Assembly: GCF_000283155.1 (NCBI RefSeq)
Contig: NW_004454193.1
Coordinates: 14,208,813-14,272,812, forward strand
From: Ceratotherium simum simum
Taxonomy: Eukaryota; Chordata; Mammalia; Perissodactyla; Rhinocerotidae
Length of the DNA stretch: 64,000 nucleotides
Direction of reading: 5' to 3'
Position 1 is the stretch's first letter, and the number at the start of each line of letters is the position of its first letter. Under the pieces are notes generated by a model. That model was not told where the DNA came from and ran no database searches. It saw only the letters and a program-made list of their open reading frames with translations. The translations under genes were made by a program, and so were the position numbers. Below are positions 1-12,396 of this stretch, piece by piece.

Positions 1-816
1 GAAGATATACAGATGGCCAACAGGCACATGAAAGGATGTTCAACATCATTAACTATCAGGGAAATGCAAATCTAAACTACAATGAGATATCAACTCATGC
101 CAGTCAGAATGATTATAATTAACAAGACAGGAAACAACAAGTGTTGAGGAGGATGTGGAGACAAGGGAACTCTCATACACTGCTGGTGGGACTGCAAACT
201 GGTGCAGGCACTATGGAAAACAGTATGAAGATTCCTCAGAAAATTAAGGATAGAACTACCATATGATCCAGCTATTCCACTGCTGGGTATTTGTCCAAAG
301 AAAGTGAAAACACCAATGTGTAAAGACACATGCACCCCTGTGTTCATTGCAGCGTTATTCACTATAGCCAAAACTTGGAAGCAACCTAAATGCCCATCAA
401 GGGACGAATGGATAAAGAAGATGTGGTATATATACACAATGGAATACTACTCAGCTATAAGAAAGGATGAAATCCAGCCATTTGTAATAACATGGATGGA
501 CAGTGAGGGTATTATGCTAAGTGAAATAAGTCAGAAAGAGAAGATCAAATACCATATGATCTCACTCATTAAGTAGATGATAATAACAACAACAAAAAAA
601 CACATAGAGACAGAGATTGGATTGGTGGTTACCAGAGGGGAAGTGGGAGGGAAGAGGGCAAAAGGGATAATTCGGCACATGTGTGTAGTGATGGATTGTA
701 ATTAGTATTTGGGTGGTGAACATGAGAACATGATGTAATCCATGCAGAAATGAAAGTATAATGATGTACATCTGAAATTTATACAATGTTATAAACCAAT
801 GTTACCGTAATAAACA

Positions 817-867
<51 letters not shown>

Positions 868-869
868 AA
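1..869 (+). mobile_element. LINE-1 3' end: ORF2 C-terminus, 3'UTR and (TAAA)n tail
   Basis: 5'-truncated by the window edge. The plus strand reads as the extreme C-terminus of L1 ORF2p, the endonuclease/reverse transcriptase that copies L1 RNA into DNA. Translated motifs include [16 protein letters not shown] and the ending HMISLIK, with the stop at 574-576. The frame is open from 304, but an in-frame stop near 75 breaks it upstream, so it is dead. A short 3'UTR follows, then a simple (TAAA)n tail at about 817-869. The domain kept is the C-terminal segment only; the catalytic endonuclease and RT domains lie outside the window or were never inserted. The subfamily cannot be fixed by eye. Confidence 0.9.
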
Positions 870-876
870 TATGGGA

Positions 877-3544
877 CCAATGTTACATGGAGGGAGGTCT
901 CCAAGGAGAGACATCAAGGATGATGTGAATCTTTTGAAATTGTACACAGAATGTTATCTGTGCATAAGGGGAGAAATGATCATTTTCATAAGGTTCTCAA
1001 AGTGAATTCAGGATCTAAATATGTTCAAGAAGCATGGATTTAACTAATTTTTTTTTTACTCATATATTTTGGAAATCATCCTGATAATAGGCTTCAATAC
1101 ATAATTTAGCAACTTCTGTGTTGTATTAAATCATGTTGGGAACAGACAAAAATACAGAAACAGCTGCATTTTGATAAATAAATAAATAAATAAATAAATA
1201 AACTTATACTGGTATATAAGAGGATGAATTCCTGAATACACTCTTCATTAGCTGTATGACCAAGGTAAGATATGATAAAACGGATGATGAGAAAAAATGG
1301 ACAATGGAAAAAATGTTATTTCTTGTATTGTATTTAAAAATTATATATTAAGAATTATAAAACTGCAGATATATGCATCTGGTTGAAGGTGGTAGTAGTG
1401 GCACTTTTGGGGAGAGAGAGCTTGCTGTTGTTACAAAAAAAGAATAATGGGTAGAGCAAATATTGGATTCATGAAAATAATATAATTCCTAGAATCCTTG
1501 AGGTGGGATCCCATTCTTCTTTATGACAGCCAAAGAGATTCCACCTGGTAGATAGATGCTATTTCTGTGAACTACTTTTTATAAGAAATAAAACTAAATT
1601 AAGCATATTCAGATTAAAATGATAACAATTGTAAAAGAAATAGAAATCAGAAACTCATGAATCTTCATCCTAGAAAAAAGACAGAAGGTAATAAAATTTC
1701 CTCACCTTAGGTGTTTTTAAGGCCATTATACAGATTAAGCTCCAACATGATATGATGTTAGAAATATTACTCAATATTAGAAACACTATTAATCAGAAGA
1801 AGCTACATGCCAGGTTTGGCTAAGAAAAAAACAAGACTGTTACTGTCAGAGTTACCCCAAAATAGAAGAAACTTCTCTGCAGTGTTTCAAAATGAAATAC
1901 CTCAGCTCAGACTGAATATTAGTTGAAAGATATTTAAAAAATAGAAATAAGGTTTGATGAATAACTTGAACAAATGAATAAGTACCTAAACAGTAAATAG
2001 CCATTTATTCCTATCAAAATAAAATTTACAGACTACCAAGCATGTTTCAAACACCATGCTTCCAACACCATATGAATAGTACCTGATTTTATTAATTTCA
2101 CAATCAAGTGTGAAAATATATACATTAACAAATTATTACCAGTAGGATTTCCAATCTGTAGACCAACAATTGAATGTCTCTCTATCTATAAAATCATCAC
2201 TTCCCAACACTTAGTTACCTCTACCTCAAATTCCCATTTATATGAAAAGAACTTTCATGTCAATAAGAGAAAATGACACAGCATTTACTTGGAAATAATT
2301 AGCAAAGAAGAAGTTGAAGTTGGGAACTAGAACATTAAGTAAACAGGAAAACAGACTCAGAGTAAACATATTTGCAATAGAGTTTGAGGGAAAAAAATAG
2401 AATGAAACTTCAAATCCTCCTCTTGTCTCAGTTTGGAGGGAGAAAGCTGACATGTTTCATGAACAATGTAACAGCATGGGCTTATAAAAGGTTGTCCAGG
2501 AATGAGGCAAATAAGGCTAGAATATTTGATTGCTGGAGAGGGATAAAGTAATGTCTCTTCATTTATGCTAAGAAAGTTAACAGAGGGTACCACATTTTCC
2601 TGCGTCACTGGGTCTATATCAAGACCCGGTCAGTAAGAGTCAGCACTGTGAGTCATAAAATCAGGAAGAAATCAGCCATGTGGGCATAGACTGGAAAAAA
2701 ACAAGAAAAAAAAATGTCTTATAATGTGTATATTATGTGAAATAAAGAAAAACAAATATAGATATCCATTTTACTAAAACAATAGGGGATGAAAATCAGA
2801 AATGTATACAGTGATCAAGGGAATTTAAATGGAAATTAATTATCCAGAAAACTTGATTTATTATGCACAAGAAAGCTGTATTCTATTTTAGTGATTCAGG
2901 TTTCTTATTTTTATTTAACAGAAACATTAAGTATAAGGATTTTTATAGGTGGTCTTTTATCCTTGTAAAGATATAATTATCATGTGATTTGAAAGCTTTT
3001 GACCAAATTTTATCAACCCTGGATGGAAGATTTGTCCTTCTATATGTTTTCTATTTATCTCTATTATCTCTCTTTCTATTTAATCTATCCATGTTTGTAA
3101 ATGTACTGGCATATTTATTACGTTGAATTTGGAAGTTTTATGTTATTAACACCTATAGATTTCTAGCAAACCTACAAGGCATACTTTTTCAACATTTTCA
3201 GGACATCGTATTCTCCTTCAATGTAGAAACAAACATTTCAACAAGCAAAACTAAGACATATTATTTAAGTGTTTCAAAGAAACACAGTCCCCAAACATTA
3301 ATAAATACTGATCTTGACTTTACGTGAAACCAGTGTCTCGTACTTTGGTTGCCTTGAGGTCTACACAAACTCTATAATTTACCGAAGTAGTGCTACACTA
3401 TCAAGGAATCAATACTTGTTTTTTGTTTTTTTTCCTCTGTATGTTAAGAACGTTTTGTTGCATGTTGGCTAAAATTAAGATTGTTCTTGGTCAATGAAAC
3501 TGATTATTGCCAAATTTAGAGTAGCATGGATGAAAGGAAGTAGG
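877..3544. other. gene-free AT-rich stretch
   Basis: No coding pattern is recognised. A (TAAA)n microsatellite sits at 1174-1203. About 890-1015 resembles a fragment of an old interspersed repeat ('ttttgaaattgtacacagaa'), family not identified. The overlapping minus-strand open frames at 2238-2608 carry no recognisable domain and look like chance. Confidence 0.5.
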
Positions 3545-3655
3545 GTCATTATGCAGATAGATCTGAGTCAACATCCTGGTTCCAGCATTTGCCTTTTTCT
3601 AGGAACCTTGAGCAAGTTACATTTTCCCAACTTCATTCTGTGGAAATTAAGCAAA
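3545..3655 (+). repeat. MIR SINE fragment
   Basis: The core pattern is visible: 'catcctggttccagcattt', then 'accttgagcaagttacatt' and 'cccaacttcattctgtgg', matching the MIR run (ctggctctgccactt / accttgggcaagttactt / cctcagtttcctcatctg). Both ends are decayed. Confidence 0.65.
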
Positions 3656-3687
3656 GAAACCTTAATTAAATTGGAGTCAGGAAGGCC

Positions 3688-4068
3688 TGTAGGGGAAGCT
3701 CTCATGCCCTATAACACATCATCAATTACATGGAACAGGAAGAGAAGGACTCTTGCAGCTTTGACAGGAAGTAAAACTACTTCACTACTGAAGGAAGATT
3801 TGTCTCTCCACCCAGCAACAGCCCAGCCAATAGGAAATGCCACAGCTCAGTCAATGGGAAGCCGTTGTCACCCTGAACTGCTGCTTTCTCCCAATGGACT
3901 TTCCTTTCCTTCTTATTTCCCCTTTTTCTCTATAACATCTCCTCCCCTTCTTTGTTTGCTGGACTTGCCTATGGTTTGCCTTAACATGCACATCCGGAAT
4001 TGCAATTCTTTTGGCTATCCCTGAATAAACTCATTTTGAGATAAAATAACAAGCAAATTTGTTTTTTA
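3688..4068 (+). mobile_element. solo LTR, probably ERV1-class
   Basis: Starts TGTAGGGGAAGC, has a U3-like promoter stretch with 'ctataacatctcc', and an AATAAA polyadenylation signal at 4024-4029 followed by about 40 bp of R/U5-like sequence. A 176-codon open frame (3494-4024) runs from the upstream MIR into this LTR and has no viral or host domain, so I treat it as chance. No internal retroviral sequence and no second LTR flank it. No target-site duplication could be placed, so the ends are approximate. Confidence 0.55.
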
Positions 4069-4949
4069 AGTTGACAATTCCATCTACTAGTAAAGTTCAG
4101 ATAATACCTAATCCACTGAGGTATTCTGAGAACTTAGGTACAAATTATGATGCCTGACAGTAGAAAATACTTAGTGAATATTTGTTCTACACTACAGAAA
4201 TGCTGTAGATAGAGTAAAACATTCCTAAATATATCCATCAATCTCTAAAGTTTTCTGCAAATGTTCTCCAAGGTGCACAAGTTTGCTGCAAGTTGTTTTT
4301 ATTTGTTTTACTCACTTTGATAGTAATCAGATAAACTATATAAACATATTCTGAGTCCTGTGAACGACTACCGTGTAACTGAGTGCTGACTCCAGAATTC
4401 AGTCTATATTTGCATTTGGATTTACGATCACAGTTGTATCAAATAGTACTATTTGGTTAATGCACAAAGAACAGAAGTGAACCTAATATATAAGTGATGC
4501 AAGCATGCCAAATAAAGCCGGAACCAGAGCACAGCGAGCTAAACCAAAGAAGTTTCTTTAACGTTTCACAAGAGAAAATTTTAAGCAGAACTAAGTCTTG
4601 ACATAATACACACTGTAATATGTGCTATGAAAATTGAAAAGAACCCTATTCTTAACAGTTGGTGCTATGTTCATATTCTGAGCAATAATTTAGTTCCAGA
4701 AAATTACAATTCTGTTTTGTTTTGTTTTTTTTACTTTGAGTTGCATTGCACACAGGCAGATCTTTTTATGGTTTTAGTATTTTGTGTGTAATTTTTGCTT
4801 TTGTAATTTTACCTAGGCTAAACTTTAAGAAGTTTATAACTAGTTTACATGAGTGCATAACTTAATCATATGGAATTAATGATAGATTTGCCTTTGATTA
4901 AGCCTCATAGTTTGAAAAATATTATTGTACTAGAAAAAAAGAGTTATTG
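4069..4949. other. gene-free stretch
   Basis: AT-rich unique-looking sequence. No open frame of note and no recognised repeat. Confidence 0.5.
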
Positions 4950-5160
4950 TTCTGAAACTCAAGAGTCCAAGATTAAGTGCCAACCCCTCCAGTTTCAGCA
5001 TTAGCTTAATCTCATAGAACTTCATTTTGCTTCCAGATAAAATAGGGATAATTAAATTCATCTCGCCTCCTTTTCAAGGCATTTGAGAAAATTAAATGAA
5101 ATCAAAGATATTAGAGAGCCTTGTAATCTGTAAAGCACTGTATTAATGTAAGGGATTATT
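4950..5160 (+). repeat. MIR SINE
   Basis: Plus-orientation MIR landmarks in order: 'aacttcattttgcttccag', 'ataaaatagggataatt', 'gagaaaattaaatgaaatc' and 'taaagcactgtattaatg', corresponding to the 'cctcatctgtaaaatgggg ... gattaaatgag ... aaagcgctt' part of the consensus. Confidence 0.65.
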
Positions 5161-6774
5161 CATTTCACCATTATTAATAAACACTTGAACTCCCTACATC
5201 ACAACATCGTGTAAGGCATCTTCAGAGGGAAATATCTAATGACTTAGAATGCAAATCAATTAATGAATTCAGTGTTCCTTTTCGTGATTTGGAAGGTGTA
5301 TCTTGCACAAAACAACATTTTCTGCCACAAACAAAATTTTGCATGTGGGGTTTTTGCATGAAACTTCAGTTTGAGGAGAAAGTGAGTATAGGTTGGAGTG
5401 TCAGCATTGTAAGAGTTTGGTTGTAGACAAAAGGTTGAGCTCCGGGGACCCAAGAAAGTTGCTTAATTTCTCTCTGGTATTTAGTTATATCACATCTTGG
5501 ATGTAGCCTACTCCTTTAGCATCTTGTGCAGAGCTGAGAAAAAAATATTTTCTGAAAATCACTAATATAAAATATAATTCATATGCTCTAAGAGAAACTA
5601 GAGAACATATATTTACGATCATAAATAAAAAGCTAGGTATAAACAGCTTCTACAGAAAGTGACACTATATATTTTTTAGTGTATATTTATGTCTAACTAT
5701 TTCCTAAAGAATTTCTGGCTATTATATAAAAAACACAATAGGATAAAATTAAAATAGAAGCAGAAATAGAATATCAAGTTCAAAGAAAAAATAAGAGATG
5801 CAGATTTTATCATATAGTATGTCCTAGTTGCTTCAAACATATGATTACCATGTTAACATCTGAATAATGATCTGAACAGTGAATATATGATGATATAATC
5901 ATTGATGGACATTTAACTTTAACCAATTTTATACAATAAATAAGAATATGTAATTTATATGTGTGTACATATATACATATGTATGCATATATGCATATAT
6001 ATATTCGTATAGGTCTTTTTTCTATCATTGACCGATATATATAAATTGTGTTTGAGTGTTTCTTGATATGAACCTTCAGAATGCTTCCCAAAAGGGTTTA
6101 TGTATATACTAATTTATTTAAATAACAATTAATCTTGAGCATTATTTATCTCCAGTCACTATTTCAAGGGATCTACCTACTTACAATGCCATCTACAGCA
6201 TACATATTTGCTTATTTTGATATCACCTAGCTTGTACTAGAAATTCATTAAAAAATAATTAACTCTTAGGTTAAAGAAAAAGTTTCTCATTTTTGTTTTA
6301 TTATTTTTTCTGTTAGTTGATGTGCGTTGTTCTTGTCTTTACAATGAGAATAAAAGTCGCTTGAGAGCAGAGTATATTTCTTCTTTTGAGTTTTCAGTAA
6401 CACTTAGCATGTTGGGCGAATTGTAGGTAGGTCCCAAAGACACATTTGCTATATAAGCAGCAACTCATTTTTCTTTTTTTAAAGGAGACTGAGAACTGGG
6501 AAAGATAGTTTTAGAGAGTGTCTGAGTTTACAATCATGAGTAGATGAGACCTAAATATTAACAAAGCTAAGTAAAGTAAGAATTTAATAGCAGCCCTACT
6601 AACAGGCCACTTAGTCTGGGCTCTGGTTCTTCATTTGTGCCCTGCATTTTGTCTTCCATGCCTGAAGGTGCACCCTTCGATGCCGTCCGGTGCTCCAAGT
6701 CTCTCTAGAGCACAGAGAAGAGATGGAGTCAATATTATTATAACCGTTTTTGTGTGTGTGATATCCACTCGTGC
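5161..6774. other. gene-free stretch with a TA/TG-rich tract
   Basis: A low-complexity run of TATG, TACA and TATGCA units lies at 5956-6006. Short open frames on the minus strand (5256-5453, 5810-6091, 6611-6799) have no recognisable domain; the middle one is partly translated low-complexity DNA. Confidence 0.5.
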
Positions 6775-6935
6775 ATTTCCATTTAATTATAACAGTCATA
6801 TTAAGTAGACATTATCCCCATTTTATAGATAAGATTAATAATGCTTAGAGAGGTTAAGCCATCCACAGCTATACAAGAAGGGTAAATAGATTTGAACCTG
6901 GGGGTGTCTTAATTTAGTGTTCATTCTTATGCTAA
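6775..6935 (-). repeat. MIR SINE
   Basis: Reverse-orientation landmarks: 'cattatccccattttatag', 'gcttagagaggttaagcc' and 'tagatttgaacctggg'. This is the complement of the MIR 'aatggggataat', 'cctctctgagc' and 'gggttcaaatc' motifs. Confidence 0.8.
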
Positions 6936-7152
6936 TCTGTGCACTTGCCTTCCATAAGGCCATGTCTTCTGGAACCATGGGCACTGTTCTGGCAAATCCC
7001 AATGATCTGGTTATTGCTAGGACTTGCTACATGAGTACTCTTGGCACCATCATTTCCCTGAACAATACTCCACTAGGATTTAAATTCTGGCATTCCCTTG
7101 CTGACTGACAGAAGTTGGTCCAGTGTCTAAAACAAGGTCATTTTTCCATATT

Positions 7153-7287
7153 TCAGTCATAAAGTTTAAATTTGCATGGGTAGACTATAAGAACTAGTCT
7201 GAGCATCTGAAAATACAAACTGAGAGTTCTATCTGCCCCAATTTCATAGACTCCATAGGTGTGTGTTTGTGCTTGTAACAAGAAAAC
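7153..7287 (+). repeat. local direct duplication, copy 1
   Basis: The segment from 'tcagtcataaagtttaaatt' to 'gtaacaag' recurs at 7752-7897. About 103 aligned bases before the TG part show about 7 differences by eye. This copy has only a short GTGTGTGTTTGTGC where copy 2 has a long pure TG run. Flanks of the two copies do not match. Confidence 0.85.
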
Positions 7288-7751
7288 TCCTGAATTTCTC
7301 CATGCTCTTTCTATATGCTCAAAATTGCTGAAATCACAGAATACCTCAGTTCTTAGCCAGGCTGTCATAAAACTGTCATCAGTTTAAGACGAAAGAGTTA
7401 GGTAAGACCTCATAAAATAAGTTAGATTTTAGCCAAACTTGGAGGATTGAGTAGGAGTTGGATTGGAGAAAGAAATAGTATAGTGCATTTATGGAAAAAT
7501 CATTCCTAAATTAAACATTTGTGTTTGAAACCTAAACAATACACTCAAGTCAAATTCTATCCCCTTTGGCTAGAGAAGTTCATTTACAAAATGCCAAAAG
7601 CCCATTAGTACTAAAACTAATAATACATGTCTAGAACTTTACAGCGTGGATGTCTTTTTTTCTGAGTGAGATCATTGAATCCTCAACCATTACCTTAACG
7701 TAGTTTGGAAAGATTTAATTATGCCGACTTTACTATAGGAGAAATAGCGTC

Positions 7752-7848
7752 TCAGTCATAAAGTTTAAATTTGCGTGGGTAGAATATAAGAACTATTTTG
7801 AGCATCTGAAAATACAAAGCAAGAGTTCTATCTGCCCCAATTTCATAG

Positions 7849-7888
<40 letters not shown>

Positions 7889-7897
7889 ACAAGCAAA
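7752..7897 (+). repeat. local direct duplication, copy 2, with (TG)16 expansion
   Basis: Second copy of the 7153-7287 segment, offset by 599 bp. It contains an uninterrupted TG dinucleotide run at 7853-7885 at the site where copy 1 has a short imperfect TG motif. Confidence 0.85.
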
Positions 7898-8341
7898 ATC
7901 ACTATTCTATCTCATAGTCTGACTAGGTCTCTAAATAATTATTTGTATTTTCCTACTATTCTACCCAGTGGTGTTATGGCATTATGACAAAAAATTTTAA
8001 ATATCACAATTTTCCCCCTAATTTTATACACATTGTGGACTCTAGTAACTATTCTGGAGAAGAAAAGGAAAATAAAGCTTTATAAATAAAATCCCAAGAC
8101 AAAACTCAATAAGGTAGATGACCTGTAACTGAGTTTCATACACCGTGATAAAACATAAAAATGAAATGTGGGGTAGTTTTATGACTCATGATTAAGCATG
8201 TTAAACTGAAGATTAATGTTCTGATTTTAGTCCCACCATTATAAGTGTCTCAGTACTAAGTCAGTGCAATGACTGAATCATTTTATGCAAATTGCTTAAA
8301 TCATCAAAGAAGGAAAATGTTATCTAAATCTGAAATAAAGA
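7898..8341. other. gene-free stretch
   Basis: No recognised repeat or coding signal; AT-rich. Confidence 0.5.
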
Positions 8342-8361
8342 GCATGTGCGTGCGCGCGCAC

Positions 8362-8402
<41 letters not shown>
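8342..8402. repeat. alternating purine-pyrimidine tract, (CG/CA) then (TG)n
   Basis: Sixty-one bases of unbroken R-Y alternation: a GC-rich head (gtgcgtgcgcgcgcacgcgc) grading into (TG)n. The head contains the self-complementary GTGCGCGCGCAC. Sequences like this are the classic Z-DNA formers. Two short open frames across it translate to Cys-Val repeats and are artefacts. Confidence 0.9.
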
Positions 8403-8403
<1 letters not shown>

Positions 8404-9899
8404 TGGGCTGGTCAGCTGGTACAGACTGCTGAACAATTGTTGCAACAAGCTAGTGGTGAAGTCTTTTTTGCAGCTCATAATCATAAATATTCAAGAGATT
8501 TTGGATATATTTCTTGTTCACTGGATGTTAATACTACAACCTAAATTAGCATATGAATTCTGAAGACAGTGTGGCGATAAGAACAGATTTGCTACAGTGT
8601 CATTGTATGATATGAGTTGATTTGACTCTTAATTCTGCCCCTACCCTCAAGCAATAATTTTGTAGCTTTGCCAGTGTAATATTTCACTGGCTACTGCAGT
8701 AAAATTATTGAAAGTGATGAAACTTCCCCGCATGTGCAAACCCTCCTGTGAAAATCATTGTGATAATTTGTTGATTTGGCTGGCCTAGGATACATTTATC
8801 TTCTAGTGTCAGCAGTCCCTGTTCTGTCTTGGAGAATTGCCTCTCTCTCCCATTTGCGTAAGGTCTTTTCGGGAAAGGTGATCAAAATGCCTACAACTTC
8901 CTGGTTAAACTTGTGCATATGACCTGAGACTGGATAATCTGATTCTTCTTCCCGGAAATGGGAAACTTGAGCAGAGAAGGCAAGGACCACATGTGTTGGA
9001 GCCGCTTCCTCCCGGGTGGTCCATAATAGACTGCCCAGGTGTCCTCATCCTAAACCCTCAAGCTGATTCTTTCCCAAGTCTGATTCTTCAGCTTTGCTTT
9101 GACTTTTTGAACTTTCCCCTAAATTGACATTAAATATATATTTTTAAATTTTCCTTTCCATGCTTGTCTCTTCTTTCCCTTCCTTTCCTTTTCTTTTTTC
9201 TTGAATTAGCCACAGTTTCCATCTCTAGCAAAAAAAGCCCAAAATAAATGAAAACAAAACAAAATGGCACTTAGATATATAGCTAACTTGGTTGAGGAGT
9301 TTTATAAGTGGACTCTACCGTTTTGCACCGTCCATCCTGCAGCCAACTCTGAGTTCAGAGGCATTACTCCAACTACTGATTGCTCATATTAATTGTAGAG
9401 AAGAGTGGCCCTGTAATGTAAGAAAAAAAATACCTCCTTATATGAAATTGCATATGTCTCCCTTCCCTTTACCTATGAAGTGACCTCAGGTTACCACTTC
9501 TGACTTAGGATGGTGTCCAATAAGTGTCCGCTTTAATGACACTGCAATTTGAGGAAATGATCATAATCTGAGGAAGTCTGTACTACAGTCATTCTTTTTC
9601 TCTTTTTTTTTGGCCAGGCAACATTATTTAAAGGTTTTACATAGACCTGTGATACAAAGACTATGGTTCATTTTTTAGGTCCTAACCGAGGGCCGTGAAG
9701 TGTGTGCTTAGAAAAGGAATTTGACAGTAAAGCCCAGGGTTAAACATTCAGATTTGCGTGAAGAGGATTGGCTAGATTTGGGTTCTATAATACATAGGGA
9801 GCAAATGGAGACAAGTTGGGTAAACAGGGTTACACCAAGATTCTAAATATTACACAATAATTGATATTTATTGTCATTTTATTATGCTGGTGAAGATGT
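8403..9899. other. gene-free stretch, possibly containing an old repeat
   Basis: About 8770-9100 has the moderately GC-rich, decayed look of an ancient interspersed repeat ('ggctggcctaggatacattt ... gagccgcttcctcccgggtg'), but I cannot name the family. A 64-codon minus frame (8796-8990) in it has no recognised domain. A pyrimidine-rich tract (tttcc, ttct units) lies at about 9165-9200. Confidence 0.4.
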
Positions 9900-9904
9900 T
9901 CAGA

Positions 9905-10440
9905 ATGAGCCTCCCCAAAATGTGTCACTTTGGCATGCTGATTATTTTGAGCTGAAGACAATTAAGGCCCAAAAGACTCAGGAAGAGCTTTTCCCTTCCC
10001 TTTAGCTGCCTAAAAGAATCTAGGTAAAGGGCATGTTCCAGGAAGAGAGCTATCACCAGAGATAACTACAAAGAAGATGAGCTAGGTGGGGTAGACTGGG
10101 GAAAACTTAGCAAGGCCCAGTTGATCAAAGTCCTCTCTGTGTCCCATTGTCTCTGCATGGCACGGCAAACATTTGTTTACCAAACGTTTACTTTTCCCAT
10201 CTTCCTGTGAATTGTCTTCCTCCTCTTTGAAGTCCCACACCCCTATTCCCTTCTCCATAGCTCAAGATGGCATATAAACCTCAATTGCTTGCCTGCTGGA
10301 AGCCTCATCTCTTTGGGGTTCCTGTACATATGAATTAAATTTGTTTTTCTCCCATTAATCTATCTAATGTCAATTTAATTATTAGACCAGACAAAAGAAC
10401 ACAGAACTGCAGAGGAAAATTCTTCCTCCCCTATACTAGT
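9905..10440 (+). mobile_element. ERVL-like LTR, copy A
   Basis: Ends with 'ctcccattaatctatctaat', 'tcaatttaattattagacca', 'gaggaaaattcttcctcccc', a 3' end I recognise from an old mammalian ERVL-type LTR family. Middle motifs 'gctgcctaaaagaatct' and 'gcatgttccaggaagagag' recur in altered form at 15824-16476. No internal region or partner LTR is seen, so it is a solo LTR or fragment. Confidence 0.6.
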
Positions 10441-11509
10441 ATAATACCATTTAGTTACCAGTTATCGGGTCATTGATTTCTATAACCTTAAAATGTGCAT
10501 TTCACTAGTGAGTAAGCATAGCTTTTTATGACTTAAACCGCTTGTTCAGGAACAGACCATTGTAGGTACAGCTGGCATTCAGAAGCAGGCAGCCTAACTC
10601 TATAGCCAACACTCTTCACCACTGGTTTAGACTGCCTTCTGGATGAGTTATAAGAGCGAGAATTGGAAGAAAAGAAATGGGTCAACTTCTGGGAGTAGTT
10701 ATAGATGCAAGGAGAGGCAGAGATTACATGGAAAAGATAAAGTTGTAAACTTACACATGTTCATGGAGATATATATGTGTATGTGTGAAGGTGAAGGGGT
10801 GAGGTTGGTGTCAGTGTGAAGATTTTATGCTATAAAAGTGAAAACTAAAAATAAACAGCATCTGAGTCAGAGAGAGAAAGAGAGACAAGGGACCGGCACG
10901 GAGAGATGGAGAGAGAACGCACTATGGTCAGTAAAGCAAAAGCTTATTTCCCAGAGTTATACAAGATTTGGGCAAGTGAGGGAGATTTTGTTTGGGTCCA
11001 CATTTTACCTGAATTCTGTCTTGGCATAGCTCCTTTTCCCCTCTTTCTTCTTTCATAAAGAAGACAGGACTGCCTTTGACAGTTTAAACACATTCATCCA
11101 ATTACATGTTAAATTCTGAGCAACACTGAACCTCCTGTTGTGAAAATGCCCTGCCATACAGATTTGCAGTCTTCTAGAACCATGATGTTTGTCTAAATTG
11201 TCTGAGTCTCCTGTCAAGTTAGATAGACTACAGAGGAGAGAATACTGTCAATCTTTTTGAGTATTTTAGTAGATTCTTAAAGAAGTTACTAAATCTCTCT
11301 CTCTCTTTTTTTTTTTTTTTATAATGTCATTGCTTATTCTGTGTTCTATTCAGGGAGAATCAATGCTACTTGATTTGGCAGTGCTGAAAGTGCATGGATA
11401 GCTCAGTAATTTACCTTTCCTCCTTACCAATTGTTATTCCCATGGAAATATGGACCAAGCAGTAAAGAGAAGGAAATCAGTGCTGCACGTTGGAAATAGC
11501 ATCAGACGG
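10441..11509. other. gene-free stretch
   Basis: Contains a purine-rich patch near 10868-10920 and a T-run at about 11307-11321. No recognised repeat family or coding signal. Confidence 0.45.
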
Positions 11510-11685
11510 ACAGTCAGGAAACCAGAATTGTCTTCCTAACTCTGCTGCTAACCAACAGAATAATCTCGAGCATGCCATAAACCTGTCTGAGCTAAGTGTT
11601 TGTGTGTAAAATGAGGAGGTTGGACTTTATAACAGATGATCTCTAAAATACAGTCCATTCTAGATCAATTAATACATTATTTAAA
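11510..11685 (+). repeat. MIR-type SINE
   Basis: Shows 'aactctgctgctaacca', 'aacctgtctgagctaagtg', 'gtaaaatgaggaggttgg' and 'gatgatctctaaaatac', in the plus orientation. The 'ggttggactagatgatctctaa' ending favours a MIR3-like subfamily. Confidence 0.65.
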
Positions 11686-12396
11686 AAATAGTATGTTTTA
11701 TTTGAATTTTTTAAAAAATAAAATATACAGCTGTCTGTACCCATATGTATTTCATGATCCACCCACAGAAGTCATAGATTAATTTTGTAAACACTTAAGA
11801 TAACAATTTTTTTCCAAATGAAAGTTATTTTAAAATGTAATAAATCATGTGTTCACTTTTCATAGAATTTTGGGCCTTCCTTCTCAATAGCAGTGACATA
11901 GCTCATGGACACTGTCATTAGCACTGTGCATTTAGGCTGAATAATGAGTCCCTTGGTCCTATCTTTTACGCATGGATTTTAATACCTAATATTTAGCAGA
12001 CATGGCTCAGGGATTTTAAGCTCAGTGTGTCAGTTTATGTAATATTTTCAAATAGTCCTTTGGAAAATGCCCTGATAGGCAGTAGCATTTTACCAAAGGT
12101 TTTTTTAGGAAAATCTAATGTGTGTGTTAGTAAAATAATAATACTCATGCCTCTATGCACCATTTAATTTCCTCCACAAGCTTTCAGATGCTACCAAGTT
12201 GGTCAAGTTATCAACGACCTTGAAAAGAAGGAAGAGACTTCTATATGAATGTGGATAGAAAGTGAATTAGATAATATTAAGTTATGGGGGGACCTGGGCA
12301 AGGGACACTATGTCAACTAGATGTCTCAAGATGGACACAGATATGAATATTTTTAGGGAGAATTTTCAACATTGTTGGAAGCAATGCCAGCTTTTT

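Noticed and set aside
304..576. 90-codon open frame that could be read as a small gene
   Set aside because: It is the C-terminus of L1 ORF2, broken upstream.
876..886. ACCAATGTTAC repeated at 795-805 and 876-886 as an L1 target-site duplication
   Set aside because: The first occurrence is inside the conserved L1 3'UTR, upstream of the tail, so it cannot be flanking target DNA; likely coincidence or a small duplication.
3494..4024. 176-codon plus-strand open frame
   Set aside because: It spans a MIR fragment and an LTR; the translation shows neither host nor retroviral domains.
8269..8563. Two overlapping open frames with Cys-Val runs
   Set aside because: They are produced by the TG/CG alternating tract.
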